This document shows positions 18,996 to 29,516 of a DNA stretch of 64,000 bases, piece after piece. Under the pieces are notes generated by a model. The model was not told the origin of the DNA. It saw only the letters and a list, made by a program, of their open reading frames with translations, and did not search any database. Positions within the stretch are counted from its first letter, which is position 1, and each line of letters opens with the position of its first letter. Origin of the DNA: Sulfurimonas hydrogeniphila (GTDB lineage Bacteria > Campylobacterota > Campylobacteria > Campylobacterales > Sulfurimonadaceae); the NCBI RefSeq assembly GCF_009068765.1, contig NZ_CP035534.1, positions 806,001 to 870,000 of the forward strand, given 5' to 3'. Made by a program: the position numbers and the translations under genes.

Positions 18996-19442
18996 CTAAT
19001 ATTGACCTCGAATTTTATTTTTATCTAGAATTATAACTTTTTTTAGTTCATAATCGTAAAATGTTACATTTTTTCTTCCATCATAGTAGAGATCACCATG
19101 ATAGAAAAATTTATCCGTTTTGAGTGTAATGTTTTTTTTCATAAGCATCATTTCTCCAATGCTTTTTCCTATAGGAGGAATAAGCGTTGCAAAAGAGAGG
19201 ACAAAGAGAGAACCTATAACAATCAGTGCTGTTTTTGTGCTGGCATAAACTACCAAATAGCCAAGAAGTATAGAAAAAAATAAAAACAAAAAGAAATTTT
19301 GATGATCTGCAAATAAAATATTGTAGTATACATGTACACCATAAAAATCGATATAATTCAGTTTCACGCCTAATATAATGAAAAAATCAAGTATGAATGT
19401 AAAAAACATACCGCTTAGCAGTGCCTGGAACAGTTTGCTCAT
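18996..19442 (-). CDS. membrane protein of unknown function
   Basis: 148 residues with three hydrophobic helices (about 8-28, 48-66 and 70-90) and a polar C-terminal half rich in Lys and Tyr, likely outside the membrane. I do not recognise a family. Start and stop overlap or abut its neighbours (ATGA overlap with the Sua5-like gene, one base before the UPF0323 gene), so it is part of the carB-led operon. Confidence 0.65.
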   Translation of the reverse strand: MSKLFQALLSGMFFTFILDFFIILGVKLNYIDFYGVHVYYNILFADHQNFFLFLFFSILLGYLVVYASTKTALIVIGSLFVLSFATLIPPIGKSIGEMMLMKKNITLKTDKFFYHGDLYYDGRKNVTFYDYELKKVIILDKNKIRGQY

Positions 19443-19912
19443 CGTAACCTCTTTATTTTTTTATGGTTGATTTTATAGAGTTTTGAAGCCTGACCTTCAA
19501 AGAGTCCTTTCTTGTTTTCTATTATTATATCAGCTTTTTGCTCACAAAAAGTTCTTGAAAAGTTTTTACCGCTTTCATTGGCAGATGTGGAGTATGTCCA
19601 TTCCTTTTGTCTCAAACAAGAAGAGTCTGCCACATCTTCTGCAACCCGAAAAGCATGGTTTTTTACTATAAAGGTTGTTTTTTTAAGGCGTCTGACTCTG
19701 TTTTTCTGAGTGTTTGGTACTCTTTTATGGTCTTTCTTCAGTGCTTGGAAGTTTTTATAAACAACAATGAAAGGTTTGGTATTTGGACGTGATTTTACTG
19801 CACACAGCTTAGGCGCATCCTGGGATAAAAAACCGACAGTAGTGTCGGTTTGTGAGAGAATAATATTTGTTTTTATACTAAAAAATCTTGCAGGGCTGTT
19901 GAGCTTGACCAT
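19439..19912 (-). CDS. short Sua5/YciO/YrdC-like protein
   Basis: 157 residues that keep the landmarks of the YrdC-type nucleotide-binding fold: [23 protein letters not shown] and [10 protein letters not shown]. Sua5/TsaC makes threonylcarbamoyl-AMP for the t6A modification of tRNA. This protein is shorter than the usual 200 or so residues and diverged, so it may be a paralogue rather than the main TsaC. The ATG at 19912 has GGAAGATGAAAA upstream and lies 40 bases inside the end of carB, implying translational coupling. Confidence 0.72.
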   Translation of the reverse strand: MVKLNSPARFFSIKTNIILSQTDTTVGFLSQDAPKLCAVKSRPNTKPFIVVYKNFQALKKDHKRVPNTQKNRVRRLKKTTFIVKNHAFRVAEDVADSSCLRQKEWTYSTSANESGKNFSRTFCEQKADIIIENKKGLFEGQASKLYKINHKKIKRLR

Positions 19913-22900
19913 TTTTCATCTTCCATTTCATCGAGTGCGAGTATCAGTGCTCTTGCTGCACTGAGCGTTGTAAAGTAAGGAATACTTCTTTTAAGCACTT
20001 CTTGGCGAATGACAACAGCATCTTTTTTTGATGTGTTGTTGTCAGATGTATTAATTGCCATTGCTATTTCATCATTTTTCATGCTGTCCTCAATATTTGG
20101 ACGGCCTTCTGAAATTTTTAAAACCACTTCACATGCTATACCCGCTTCTTCTATGGCTTTTTGTGTCCCTTTTGTTGCAACAAGTTTGAAGCCGTGTTCA
20201 ACCAGACCTTTTGCTATTTCAGGAGCATGTTTTTTATCTGTATCAACAAAAGAGAGGAAACATGTTCCGCCTGTCGGAATATTATTTCCTGCACTGAGTT
20301 GTGCTTTTGCAAAACTTACCCCGAAGTTTTTACTGATACCCATTACTTCACCCGTAGATTTCATCTCAGGACTCAGTACCAAATCGGCACCGTAAAGTTT
20401 ATGGAAAGGGAATACTGCTTCTTTGACAGATACATGCCCTTTGAGGCGAGGACGAAGCAGACCGTTGTGCTCTTCAACTATTTCATATTTGTCATAGTAG
20501 GCTAATGAGCTTCTTAAGTCTTTGCCCATCATAACACGTGTGGCTACTTTTGCAAGAGGCATACCGGTTGCTTTTGAGACAAAAGGAACTGTACGTGAGG
20601 CACGAGGATTGACTTCAATAAGATAAATTTCATCCTGATAAATTGCATACTGTACATTCATCAGTCCGACAACGCCAAGGCCGAGTGCGATGACTTTTGT
20701 CTGCTGCTCAACTTTTTCTATCATATCCTGTGTCAAATTCATAGGAGGCAGTGAACATGCCGAATCTCCCGAGTGTATTCCTGCCTCTTCGATGTGCTGC
20801 ATAACAGAACCGATGTAGACATCTTTGCCGTCACAGATACAATCCACATCAAGCTCAATTGCCTGATCCAAAAATTTGTCTACCAAGACAGGGGCTTCGT
20901 TGGAGACAGAAATGGCAAGATCCATGTATTGACGAAGCTCATCTTCGCTATATACGATACGCATGCCGCGTCCGCCAAGCACAAAGGAAGGACGAACAAG
21001 AACAGGATAGCCCAGTCTTTCGGCTATAATAAATGATTCTTCTTTTGTACGTGCCAAACCGTTTGCAGGCTGTTTAAGATTGTGCGCTTTTACAAAATCA
21101 CTAAACTGCTCTCTGTCTTCTGCCAAATCAATGACGGATGATGGAGTTCCTGAAATTTTTGCACCGATTTTTGTTAAAGAATCAGCAAGTTTGAGTGGAG
21201 TCTGTCCACCGAAATGAACAATGATACCATCAGGATTTTCATTTTCTATCACTTCTCTTACATGTTCAAAATCTATCGGTTCAAAATAAAGAACGTCAGA
21301 TGTGTCATAGTCGGTAGAAACCGTTTCGGGGTTGCAGTTATACATAATAGTCTCTATGCCCATCTCTTTAAGTGCAAATGCCGCATGTACACAACAGTAG
21401 TCAAATTCAATCCCCTGTCCGATTCTGTTTGGTCCGCCGCCTAAAATAAGCACTTTTTGTTTGTCGCTTTGACGATTGGTAATATTTGGCAGTTTTGTAA
21501 TGTTTGTTGTTGAGTAGAGGTAAGGAGTGAGTGCTTCAAACTCAGCGGCACAGGTGTCAACTTCATTATACTCCAGGCTGATGCCAAGCTTTTTTCTTGC
21601 TTCATAGACCAGGTCTTCACTCACTGTTTCTTGAGAATTTTTTGCTATAAGCTGTGCAATTCTTTTGTCAGAAAAACCGTCAACTTTTACTTTTCTCATT
21701 AACTCCTCATCAAAAAGGATTTTATCGCTGACAGTTGCTTCTGTTTCCATCATCTCTTGTATTTGATATAAGAACCATGGATCAATCTGGCAGGTGTCAA
21801 ACATTTCCTGTATACTCATGCCGCGACGAAAACCTTCGGCAACATAAAGAATTCTGTCAGCATTGGGACGACGGATTTCATGCTTGACAAACTCATCATC
21901 CGCCTCAATGTCATCAAAACCGCAAAGTCCTGTTTCAAGGGAGCAGAGTGCTTTTTGAACAGACTCTTTAAACGTACGGCCGATTGCCATGACTTCACCG
22001 ACTGATTTCATAGATGTGCTGAGTGTACTTTGTGCTTCAGGAAATTTTTCAAATGTAAAACGCGGTATTTTTGTAACAACATAATCTATAACCGGTTCAA
22101 AAGCTGCAGGTGTTCCCGTGATGTCATTTTCAATTTCATCAAGGGTAAATCCGACTGCTAAAAGAGTGGCTACTTTGGCAATAGGATACCCTGTTGCCTT
22201 ACTTGCCAGTGCAGATGAACGCGATACACGCGGATTCATCTCAATTACAATCATGCGTCCTGTTTTCGGATCAATTGAAAACTGAACATTGGAACCGCCT
22301 GTGTCAACGCCGACTTCACGTAAAATTGCGAAAGAGGCATCTCTCATTCTTTGATACTCTTTGTCTGTCAATGTTAATGCAGGGGCAACCGTAATAGAGT
22401 CTCCCGTATGCACACCCATAGGGTCAAAGTTTTCAATGGAACAGACGATAATGCAGTTGTCCGCTTTGTCGCGGATAACCTCCATTTCATACTCTTTCCA
22501 GCCGAGCATAGATTCCATAATCTCGATTTCATTGACAGGTGAAGCTGAAATACCTTCCTGGGCAAGTTTTTTAAACTCTTCCATATTATACGCCACACCG
22601 GAACCGCCGCCTGCGAGTGTAAAGGATGCACGACTGATGACCGGAAAACCAATCTCTTTGACAACTTCTATTGCCTCTTCAACACTGTAGGCATTTCTGC
22701 TTTTTGGCAAATCCATACCGATTTTAGTCATAGCTTCGTTAAAAAGCTGTCTGTCTTCGCCTTTGTTAATCGCTTCGGGGTTTGCACCTAAAAACTCCAC
22801 GCCTTCAAGCATTCCTTTTTCATACATACTCATTGCAACATTGAGTGCAGTCTGTCCGCCCATAGTCGGCAAAACAGCATCTACTTTTTCATCTTTGATG

Positions 22901-23130
22901 ATTTTGGCGATAACATCTTCTTTGATAGGTTCTATATATGTTCTGTCTGCAAACTCGGGATCTGTCATAATAGTAGCAGGGTTTGAATTGATGAGAACAA
23001 CGCGGTAACCTAACTCTTTTAAAGTTTTAACGGCTTGTGTTCCAGAGTAGTCAAACTCACATGCCTGACCGATGATAATCGGGCCAGAACCTATAAGTAA
23101 AATAGTTTTTATGTCGGTGCGTTTTGGCAT
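19873..23130 (-). CDS. carB: carbamoyl-phosphate synthase, large subunit
   Basis: 1085 residues, full length. Two homologous ATP-grasp halves are visible, each with a synthetase fold ([17 protein letters not shown] and [17 protein letters not shown]) and a [17 protein letters not shown] / [18 protein letters not shown] segment, then a C-terminal MGS-like allosteric domain (about residues 935-1085). It makes carbamoyl phosphate for pyrimidines and arginine; carA is not in the window, but argB and pyrF are. Confidence 0.96.
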   Translation of the reverse strand: MPKRTDIKTILLIGSGPIIIGQACEFDYSGTQAVKTLKELGYRVVLINSNPATIMTDPEFADRTYIEPIKEDVIAKIIKDEKVDAVLPTMGGQTALNVAMSMYEKGMLEGVEFLGANPEAINKGEDRQLFNEAMTKIGMDLPKSRNAYSVEEAIEVVKEIGFPVISRASFTLAGGGSGVAYNMEEFKKLAQEGISASPVNEIEIMESMLGWKEYEMEVIRDKADNCIIVCSIENFDPMGVHTGDSITVAPALTLTDKEYQRMRDASFAILREVGVDTGGSNVQFSIDPKTGRMIVIEMNPRVSRSSALASKATGYPIAKVATLLAVGFTLDEIENDITGTPAAFEPVIDYVVTKIPRFTFEKFPEAQSTLSTSMKSVGEVMAIGRTFKESVQKALCSLETGLCGFDDIEADDEFVKHEIRRPNADRILYVAEGFRRGMSIQEMFDTCQIDPWFLYQIQEMMETEATVSDKILFDEELMRKVKVDGFSDKRIAQLIAKNSQETVSEDLVYEARKKLGISLEYNEVDTCAAEFEALTPYLYSTTNITKLPNITNRQSDKQKVLILGGGPNRIGQGIEFDYCCVHAAFALKEMGIETIMYNCNPETVSTDYDTSDVLYFEPIDFEHVREVIENENPDGIIVHFGGQTPLKLADSLTKIGAKISGTPSSVIDLAEDREQFSDFVKAHNLKQPANGLARTKEESFIIAERLGYPVLVRPSFVLGGRGMRIVYSEDELRQYMDLAISVSNEAPVLVDKFLDQAIELDVDCICDGKDVYIGSVMQHIEEAGIHSGDSACSLPPMNLTQDMIEKVEQQTKVIALGLGVVGLMNVQYAIYQDEIYLIEVNPRASRTVPFVSKATGMPLAKVATRVMMGKDLRSSLAYYDKYEIVEEHNGLLRPRLKGHVSVKEAVFPFHKLYGADLVLSPEMKSTGEVMGISKNFGVSFAKAQLSAGNNIPTGGTCFLSFVDTDKKHAPEIAKGLVEHGFKLVATKGTQKAIEEAGIACEVVLKISEGRPNIEDSMKNDEIAMAINTSDNNTSKKDAVVIRQEVLKRSIPYFTTLSAARALILALDEMEDEKWSSSTALQDFLV

Positions 23131-23166
23131 TTGTTCCCTCTTAAATATGGTTATATAAATTTAGAG

Positions 23167-23172
23167 ATTATA
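23167..23172 (-). promoter_or_regulatory. -10 box for the carB operon
   Basis: On the minus strand GGCTATAATCTC places a TATAAT at 23172-23167, 37 bases before the carB ATG, with a purine-rich AAGAGGGAAC ribosome binding site between. This gap also separates carB from the MipA-like gene upstream. Confidence 0.5.
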
Positions 23173-23199
23173 GCCAAAAGGCACTTAATAGGAGTTTAG

Positions 23200-23949
23200 T
23201 CAGTAGGTAAAAGTGTAGATAAGCGAGGCAAGTCCAGAGTAAATAAATTTGTTGTTCACCAAAGGACTGTTGTATGCACTGTTTGGAATTCTGTCTGCTC
23301 TTATGTTAAAAAGGGCTGCGAGTTTTTTGCTCAGAGGGTATTTAATATATGTTTGCACGGCAAATGAGAATCCTCCCTTTGGCATGTAAGCAGGACGCTG
23401 CAGTGTTGCTTCGGAATTTTTGACTCCGTAATAATAGTCAAGAAATTTTCTGGGTTGGTACAAGAGTACAGCACTTGGATAAAAAGTAAATTGACCTGCT
23501 GTGTACTTATCACCAATTTCTACACTGCCGACCCATGAATTATATTTGTTGAGGATGTCTGCCAAAAGCATTACTTCAATATAGCTGGAGTTTTTATAGC
23601 CGGCACTAAAAGCAATACCACCTTCCATTGTTGAGTCTTTGTCGCTCATTCCTTGCAAAGAGACTGAGTCTGATGCCTTGTAGCCAAGTGTTCTCGGCTG
23701 TACAGTAAAGGAAAATCCCCAGGAATATTCCGCTTTTTTGTCTCCTAAAAAGTAAAGACCGAATCTGCTCCATCTTGCATATACAACAGAGTTGTCAAAA
23801 AATATTACCGGTGAAGGCAAAACAAGGGCAGAAGCCTCTTTGTAAGGTTGACTCTGAAAGTACGGTCCTGCACCGATTGTAAGTTCTTGTTTGCTCTCTT
23901 GGGCTGTAAGATGTAAAAATAACAACACTGAGATTATGAAATATTTCAT
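23200..23949 (-). CDS. MipA/OmpV family outer-membrane protein
   Basis: 249 residues with a short signal peptide, then the MipA/OmpV start pattern (LTIGAGPYFQSQPYK, ...SPVIFFDNSVVYARWSRFGLYF) and amphipathic strands to a C-terminal Tyr (YTFTY). MipA in E. coli is a scaffold for murein enzymes; other OmpV-type barrels have unrelated roles. It is last in the mreB-mreC run, overlapping mreC by four bases, which supports a cell-wall link. Confidence 0.8.
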   Translation of the reverse strand: MKYFIISVLLFLHLTAQESKQELTIGAGPYFQSQPYKEASALVLPSPVIFFDNSVVYARWSRFGLYFLGDKKAEYSWGFSFTVQPRTLGYKASDSVSLQGMSDKDSTMEGGIAFSAGYKNSSYIEVMLLADILNKYNSWVGSVEIGDKYTAGQFTFYPSAVLLYQPRKFLDYYYGVKNSEATLQRPAYMPKGGFSFAVQTYIKYPLSKKLAALFNIRADRIPNSAYNSPLVNNKFIYSGLASLIYTFTY

Positions 23950-24707
23950 TTTAGATTCCTTATTATATGAAAATAACCCGGCTCATTCGCCTTGTAATAT
24001 TGTTCAACAACAGCATTTTGATAGCCTTGTGATCTTGTAACAGAAAGAACCTTTCCTACTTTGAGACCTTTAAAAAAGATATTGTCCAGACCTGATGTGA
24101 TCACTTCATCCCCGGGTTTGATACTGAACCAGGCCGGTATGAAATTGATAACTATATTTTTGGCATTGTTGCCATGTGCAATACCGGGTGCTTTTTCTTT
24201 CCCTACATAAACAGAATAGGCACTCTTTATATCAGAATTAAGCAGTGCCAGAGGTTTGTTGTTTTTTGCTATCACTATTCCTGCAACAAACTCTTTGTAG
24301 GTTAAGCCGTAAATTTTTGAGGCATTATACTCTGGAATATCCATCCATAATCTGTTGATATTTCCAAATTTTTCATACGATATTGCACGGACAAGCTCTA
24401 CTTTGGGATCTGTTTTGAGTGAAGAGTTGTTTTCTTTGTACAAATCCTTGAGTTCAGAAGTGAGTTGCTGCAGGAGAAGATGATTATTTTCATATTTTTT
24501 CAGTCTGTTTTTCAGATTCTCTATTTCCTGCGCCTGAAATAAATGTTTGTCTGTTTTGTTGTTAAAAAATTCTATACTGTCAAGATAATTTGATTTTATG
24601 GTGTTGAGTGCTGAAACAATGGGAGACTGAATAGGATTGTTGTAGTATAAAGCACCCACAAAGAGTGCTGTCAGGATAAAAAAATAGACAAACGATTTTT
24701 TATTCAT
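23946..24707 (-). CDS. mreC: rod shape-determining protein MreC
   Basis: About 253 residues: one N-terminal membrane helix (about residues 7-24), a coiled coil (about 55-85, with FQAQEIENLKNRLKKYENN) and a periplasmic beta-barrel domain with the GDEVITSGLDNIFFKGLKVGKV motif typical of MreC. It organises the elongation machinery with MreB. I chose the ATG at 24707, which overlaps the mreB stop, over a TTG at 24713. Confidence 0.9.
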   Translation of the reverse strand: MNKKSFVYFFILTALFVGALYYNNPIQSPIVSALNTIKSNYLDSIEFFNNKTDKHLFQAQEIENLKNRLKKYENNHLLLQQLTSELKDLYKENNSSLKTDPKVELVRAISYEKFGNINRLWMDIPEYNASKIYGLTYKEFVAGIVIAKNNKPLALLNSDIKSAYSVYVGKEKAPGIAHGNNAKNIVINFIPAWFSIKPGDEVITSGLDNIFFKGLKVGKVLSVTRSQGYQNAVVEQYYKANEPGYFHIIRNLK

Positions 24708-25737
24708 TCTCAAAAAGTTCTTGCAGGAGGTCTATCTCTTCTAAAGCTCTTCCTGTTCCCCGTGCAACGGCTAAAAGAGGTTCATCTGCGACAAAAACAG
24801 GAATTCTGACGATATCTGAGAGATATTTGTCCAGCTGACGGATTAAAGCACCGCCGCCCGTCAAAATTATACCGTGGTTTACAATATCACCGGCTAAATC
24901 AGGCGGCATTCTTTCTAAAACATCCCGTAGTGCTTCGGCGACTTCTTTAAGCGGCTCTTTCATTGCTTCTCTGGCATCTTCGCTTGTCAGTTCCACTGAA
25001 CTCAGCAGTCCTTCAACCTGATCGCGTCCGTTGACAACCATCGTAAGTTCCTGGTCAAGCTCTACAGCTGTTCCAATGTTTATTTTAATCTCTTCGGCAA
25101 CTCTCTCTCCTATGAGGAGATTGTATTTTTTTCTCACATAGTTGACGATTCCCTGATCGATTTTATCTCCGGCTGTACGGATGGACTTTGAGAGTACCAA
25201 ACCGCCCAAAGAGACAACACCTATTTCAGTTGTACCGCCACCAATGTCTACAACAAGATTCCCTTGTGGTTCCCGAATATCTATGCCGGCTCCGATAGCT
25301 GCTGCCATAGGCTCTTCTATGAGAAAAACTTCGCGTGCTCCGGCACTTAAAGCAGACTCGCGAACAGCCTTTCTTTCAACCTGTGTCAAGCCGTAAGGCA
25401 CACAGATGATAATACGGGGAGATATTAAAGAACTTCTTCCGTGTGCTTTTTCAATGAACTTGCGAATCATCTTTTCAGTCATGTCAAAATCGGCAATAAC
25501 ACCGTCACGCATAGGACGGATGGCTTTGATATTTCCCGGAGTTTTTCCCACCATCTCTTTTGCTTCATGTCCGACAGCGAGTACACGCTGTTGTCCATAT
25601 TTTTCGGTTTTGACAGCAACAACAGAAGGTTCATTAATGATAATCCCGCGCCCCTTTGCTATGACAATTGTATTGGCAGTTCCCAAGTCGATAGAAAGGT
25701 CATTTGAAAAAAGTCCGACTATTTTATTAAATATCAT
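24700..25737 (-). CDS. mreB: rod shape-determining actin homologue MreB
   Basis: 345 residues with actin-type phosphate motifs: SIDLGTANTI near the start, VVDIGGGTTEIGV in the middle and LTGGGALI in the C-terminal half. It forms filaments that guide lateral wall synthesis. It lies ten bases after clpX and overlaps mreC, the standard order for this phylum. Confidence 0.96.
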   Translation of the reverse strand: MIFNKIVGLFSNDLSIDLGTANTIVIAKGRGIIINEPSVVAVKTEKYGQQRVLAVGHEAKEMVGKTPGNIKAIRPMRDGVIADFDMTEKMIRKFIEKAHGRSSLISPRIIICVPYGLTQVERKAVRESALSAGAREVFLIEEPMAAAIGAGIDIREPQGNLVVDIGGGTTEIGVVSLGGLVLSKSIRTAGDKIDQGIVNYVRKKYNLLIGERVAEEIKINIGTAVELDQELTMVVNGRDQVEGLLSSVELTSEDAREAMKEPLKEVAEALRDVLERMPPDLAGDIVNHGIILTGGGALIRQLDKYLSDIVRIPVFVADEPLLAVARGTGRALEEIDLLQELFENE

Positions 25738-25747
25738 TTATTGTGCC

Positions 25748-26992
25748 TTATGCTGTTTTTTGTGTTGTTTTCTTAATATAAAGAGGCTGTTCGCCATTTT
25801 CAATGACTTCTTTTGTGATCATTACTTCATAACCGCTGTATTCAGGGAGTTCATACATGATATCTATCATACTCTCTTCTAAAATTGCGCGAAGTCCCCG
25901 TGCTCCTGTTTTTCTTTTGATGGCCTTTTTTGCTATGGCACGGAGTGCATCTTCTTCAAAGTTCAGTTCCACATCATCTATGGCAAAAAGTTTTTTGTAC
26001 TGTCTTACAAGTGAGTTTTTCGGCTCTGTTAAAATGCGTACCATGTCATCTTCAGTGATTTCATTGAGTGATGCAATGATAGGCAGACGTCCGACAAGCT
26101 CAGGAATAAGTCCGTAATGAACCAGGTCATCCGGTTCAACCATGTCAAATGTAGGTTTTTTCTCTTCTTTTGTCTTCTTTTCCTGTCCGAAACCAAGAAC
26201 ATTTTCGCCCTGTTTGCGCTTTAAAATATCTTCAAGTCCGTCAAAGGCACCGCCACAGATAAATAAAATATTTGTAGTATCAATAGCTGTAAACTCCTGA
26301 TTTGGATGTTTTCTTCCCCCTTTTGGCGGAATATTGACAGAAGAGCCTTCGATGATTTTTAAAAGTGCCTGCTGGACACCTTCTCCCGAAACATCGCGGG
26401 TAATGGAGCGGTTTTCACTCATACGTGAAACTTTGTCAACTTCATCAAGAAAAATGATGCCTTTTTGCGCCCGTTCTACATCACCGTCAGCTGCCTGAAT
26501 GAGCTTTGTCAAAATGTTTTCAACATCTTCACCGACATATCCGGCTTCTGTCAGACTTGTTGCATCCGCAATGGCGATAGGGACATTCAATACCCGTGCA
26601 ATAGTTTGTGCCATAAGTGTCTTACCGCTTCCTGTAGGACCGATAAGCAGAATGTTTGACTTTGAAATTTCTGTATCATCTTCATCTGACTTGTGCATTT
26701 TAAATATACGCTTATAGTGATTATAAACAGCAACACTCAGGAGCTTTCTTGCTCTTTCCTGTCCTATAATATACTCACCCAAAAAAGCATCCAGTTCTTT
26801 TGGTGTCATAAGTTTGTGTACTGCATCAACAAGTTCGCTGTTGTTCTCTTTTGCAAGTTCTTTTTCATCACCAAACATTATTTTGTAAGCTGAAACAACA
26901 CAGTTTTTACAAATGTAAACACCGTTGCCTGCTATAAGAGGGTTTTGTTCGCTTTCGCTTGCATCACAAAAGCTGCAATGTCTGTGTATCAT
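25748..26992 (-). CDS. clpX: ATP-dependent Clp protease ATP-binding subunit ClpX
   Basis: 414 residues. The N-terminal zinc-binding domain has four Cys (CSFC ... CKNC, residues 8-35), followed by an AAA+ module with Walker A GPTGSGKT, Walker B FLDEVDK and sensor region RKTGARGLR. It unfolds proteins for ClpP, which is not in the window. The start overlaps the lpxA stop by four bases (ATGA). Confidence 0.96.
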   Translation of the reverse strand: MIHRHCSFCDASESEQNPLIAGNGVYICKNCVVSAYKIMFGDEKELAKENNSELVDAVHKLMTPKELDAFLGEYIIGQERARKLLSVAVYNHYKRIFKMHKSDEDDTEISKSNILLIGPTGSGKTLMAQTIARVLNVPIAIADATSLTEAGYVGEDVENILTKLIQAADGDVERAQKGIIFLDEVDKVSRMSENRSITRDVSGEGVQQALLKIIEGSSVNIPPKGGRKHPNQEFTAIDTTNILFICGGAFDGLEDILKRKQGENVLGFGQEKKTKEEKKPTFDMVEPDDLVHYGLIPELVGRLPIIASLNEITEDDMVRILTEPKNSLVRQYKKLFAIDDVELNFEEDALRAIAKKAIKRKTGARGLRAILEESMIDIMYELPEYSGYEVMITKEVIENGEQPLYIKKTTQKTA

Positions 26993-27774
26993 ACTTTTTT
27001 CCTTTCAAACGGAATTCCGCGTTTTGTTGTAATGACAAAGTTACATAAATCTGTTACATAATGATTGTCTGAATTTTCCAGCAGTTCGCTTGCTGTATCT
27101 TTGAGTGGTCTGCCTGATTCAAAAAGTTCTCTGTAGGCTGATTTGAGGGCATTGATGTCATCTCTTGACAAATGTCTTCTGAGTCCCGTTAAATTAAGTC
27201 CTCTGAGCGAAGCACGGTTTCCCTCTGCCATACAAAAAGGAGGAATATCCTGTGCCAAAGCTGATGCGCCTCCCACCATGGCATAATCGCCTACATGGAC
27301 AAACTGGTGAATTGGTGTCATGCCGCCAATGACAACATAGTTGCCAAGTTCCACATGTCCTGCAAGTGTTGCCGCGTTTGCCAAGATACAGTGATTGCCG
27401 ATGATGACATCATGTCCGAGGTGAACGTATCCCATAAAAAGGTTGTCGTTGCCTATGATGGTTTTTCCGCCGCCGCCTTTTGTACCCGGGTTAAAAAGGG
27501 TAAATTCACGGATAGTATTGTTATCGCCGATGATAAGTTCAACATCTTCACCGTTGAATTTCAAATCCTGCGGAATTGAACCGATGACTGCATGTGAAAA
27601 AATTTTGTTGTTTTTGCCGATAGTTGTTTTTCCGTAAATACAGCTGTTTGCATCTATGCTTGTTCCATTGCCAATCGTTGCTTCACTTGAGATAAAGCAA
27701 AACGGTCCGATTGTAACATTTTCCCCGATTGTCGCGCCGTCTTCAATAACGGCAAGTTGAGATATTTGAGACAA
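26989..27774 (-). CDS. lpxA: UDP-N-acetylglucosamine acyltransferase
   Basis: First enzyme of lipid A synthesis; moves a 3-hydroxyacyl chain from ACP to UDP-GlcNAc. The left-handed beta-helix is shown by hexapeptide repeats ([18 protein letters not shown] and so on), the catalytic His lies in YVHLGHDV, and the [13 protein letters not shown] segment and helical C-terminus are present. 261 residues is normal. It follows fabZ by eleven bases, which provides a related hydroxyacyl-ACP activity. Confidence 0.95.
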   Translation of the reverse strand: MSQISQLAVIEDGATIGENVTIGPFCFISSEATIGNGTSIDANSCIYGKTTIGKNNKIFSHAVIGSIPQDLKFNGEDVELIIGDNNTIREFTLFNPGTKGGGGKTIIGNDNLFMGYVHLGHDVIIGNHCILANAATLAGHVELGNYVVIGGMTPIHQFVHVGDYAMVGGASALAQDIPPFCMAEGNRASLRGLNLTGLRRHLSRDDINALKSAYRELFESGRPLKDTASELLENSDNHYVTDLCNFVITTKRGIPFERKKV

Positions 27775-27785
27775 AAATAAATCCT

Positions 27786-28235
27786 TTACTTGTCAACTAT
27801 CATAGCTTTGAGTTCCGCTTCGCTTGCTAATTTGTCATCAACATATGCTTCACCTTTAAGCATCCAGATAGTACCTTTTTGTTTTATGACAGAAATTCTG
27901 TATTCGAGTTTGTCTCCCGGTTTTACAGGAGTTCTGAATTTTGCTTTGTCGATGCTCATGAAATAGACTACTTTGTTTGCAATCTCTTCCTCCGTCAAAT
28001 CTCCCATACTTAAAAATGACAATATTCCGCCGGCTTGCGCCATGCCTTCTAAAATCATGACACCCGGATATATAGGATGGCCAGGAAAGTGTCCCTGAAA
28101 AACAGGCTCTGAAATAGAGACATTTTTGTAAGCAGTGACCGATTTTCCTTTTTCTAGCTGAGTAACTCTGTCAACCAACAAAAAAGGATAACGGTGAGGA
28201 AGAATTTTTTGTATTTCTGTAACATCCATAAGCAT
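27786..28235 (-). CDS. fabZ: 3-hydroxyacyl-ACP dehydratase
   Basis: 149 residues with a hot-dog fold: [13 protein letters not shown] contains the catalytic His, [25 protein letters not shown] the catalytic Glu and helix. It removes water from 3-hydroxyacyl-ACP in fatty acid elongation and competes with LpxA for the same substrate pool, which explains the shared operon. The first ATG has TAAGG upstream; a second ATG two codons on is also possible. Confidence 0.94.
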   Translation of the reverse strand: MLMDVTEIQKILPHRYPFLLVDRVTQLEKGKSVTAYKNVSISEPVFQGHFPGHPIYPGVMILEGMAQAGGILSFLSMGDLTEEEIANKVVYFMSIDKAKFRTPVKPGDKLEYRISVIKQKGTIWMLKGEAYVDDKLASEAELKAMIVDK

Positions 28236-28285
28236 ATTTATAAACCTTATAACAATATTTTTTTGATATTTTATCTAATTTATTG

Positions 28286-29371
28286 TTAAGAAAAGATAAT
28301 AAGTTTTTCTTTGGTATCTTCATATACTTTTGCATTCAATTCAATGCTAAGCTTTGTCTCCGGTATATCCTTGACAACTATTATGGGAGTTATGTCATAA
28401 TTTGAGCCCGATACAACAGCTCTGAGTCTCTGTTCTTTTTCAAAGTCCAAGGGGTTGTAAATAAGCTCTTTGACAGATTTATAAGTTGATTTGCCCAAGT
28501 CATTGTAGGTTTGCAAAGTGATAAATTTTATCTCTTCACGATTAAAATAATACACACCATTGTGTGAAAATTCTATGCGCCCCTGTGCTTTTTTTCTCGG
28601 CAGTGTGGAATAACTCATAGCATAAGCTTCTATGCTCTCTTTTTTTCCTGCTGTGAGTTTAAAGCCAAACTGTCTATAGTTGAGAAATTTTTGTTTAATT
28701 ATTCTGTACTCTTTGCCTTCCTCTTCCAGTTCGTTTCTTTTGGTGTACATGTAAAGACGTTCTTCAATTGAGGCAGGAAGTGTCTGTCCTGAAATTGGTG
28801 AAAACATTTCATCCATCAGTCTGTTTTGCTGATCCCGCTGCATGGTAAGCCCGAAAATACAGCCGCAATAGTCCTGACGGTAGAGTTGTTCTTCTTTTGT
28901 GACACGGCTTTGATCCTGTGTCCCGCCGCCGCTTCTGTAGTCAACGGCTACAAACTCAACACCGTGACTTTTATAAAATTCATCACCGACACGTTTGAGC
29001 TGTTCCTGGGACTTGAGCGGACTTACCAACAGAGTGGTTGTTATTTTTTTTTCACCGAGTTCGAGGGCTTTTTTTGCACTTGTTGTGAAACGTTTGTCAA
29101 AACAGACTTCACAACGAGCCCCTTTTTCAGGTTCATTTTCCAGTCCACGAACTGCTTCAAGCCAGTTTTCATAGTCATATTCACCCTCAATCAATTCGAT
29201 ACCGAGTTTTTTGCAGGAGCGCTTGACATCAAGCAGGCGCAGCTGATATTCGGAATAGGGATGGATATTCGGGTCGTAAAAAAAGCCGGTCAGTTTTTCA
29301 TCTGGAAAATCTTTTTGAAGTTTTTCCAGAAAGAAGTGTGAGTCAACACTGCAACAAATATGTACTAAGAT
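28286..29371 (-). CDS. queH: epoxyqueuosine reductase QueH, apparent AUC start
   Basis: Reduces epoxyqueuosine to queuosine in tRNA wobble bases. The QueH/DUF208 marks are VHICCSVDSHFF (residues 3-14), the FFYDPNIHPYSEYQLR loop, CEVCFDKRF and YCGCIFG, together the Fe-S and metal Cys set. The reading frame has no ATG, GTG or TTG before the essential CC pair: an in-frame TAA lies ten codons upstream. The best fit is an ATC at 29369-29371 (I-L-V-H-I-C-C where homologues read M-L-V-H-I-C-C), with AAGGA six bases before it. A TTG at 29194 would cut off the first 59 residues including the catalytic Cys pair. Confidence 0.82.
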   Translation of the reverse strand: MLVHICCSVDSHFFLEKLQKDFPDEKLTGFFYDPNIHPYSEYQLRLLDVKRSCKKLGIELIEGEYDYENWLEAVRGLENEPEKGARCEVCFDKRFTTSAKKALELGEKKITTTLLVSPLKSQEQLKRVGDEFYKSHGVEFVAVDYRSGGGTQDQSRVTKEEQLYRQDYCGCIFGLTMQRDQQNRLMDEMFSPISGQTLPASIEERLYMYTKRNELEEEGKEYRIIKQKFLNYRQFGFKLTAGKKESIEAYAMSYSTLPRKKAQGRIEFSHNGVYYFNREEIKFITLQTYNDLGKSTYKSVKELIYNPLDFEKEQRLRAVVSGSNYDITPIIVVKDIPETKLSIELNAKVYEDTKEKLIIFS

Positions 29372-29416
29372 GGTTTTTCCTTGAAAGATGTTTTAGGTTA
29401 TGAGTATTTTTCAAAA

Positions 29417-29483
29417 CGCGGACTTCAGTCCGGGCTGAGAATGGCAAGGCTGTTGCAACAGCCGGCACTGAAGTGCCGGTTCC
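29417..29483. repeat. REPIN-like cluster of three hairpins
   Basis: Between queH and the cyclophilin gene. Hairpin one centres on GGACTTCAGTCC (29420-29431) and is followed by GGGCTGAGA. Hairpin two is a perfect 16-base palindrome (29448-29463). Hairpin three is CCGGCAC-TGAA-GTGCCGG (29462-29479) followed by TTCC. The same parts in the same order occur at 58109-58317, and a single copy is at 40231-40264. The rest of the 145-base gap holds nothing I recognise. Confidence 0.7.
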
Positions 29484-29516
29484 GAGATTGAGGTTTTAAC
29501 CTTGCCTGCGAAAAAA

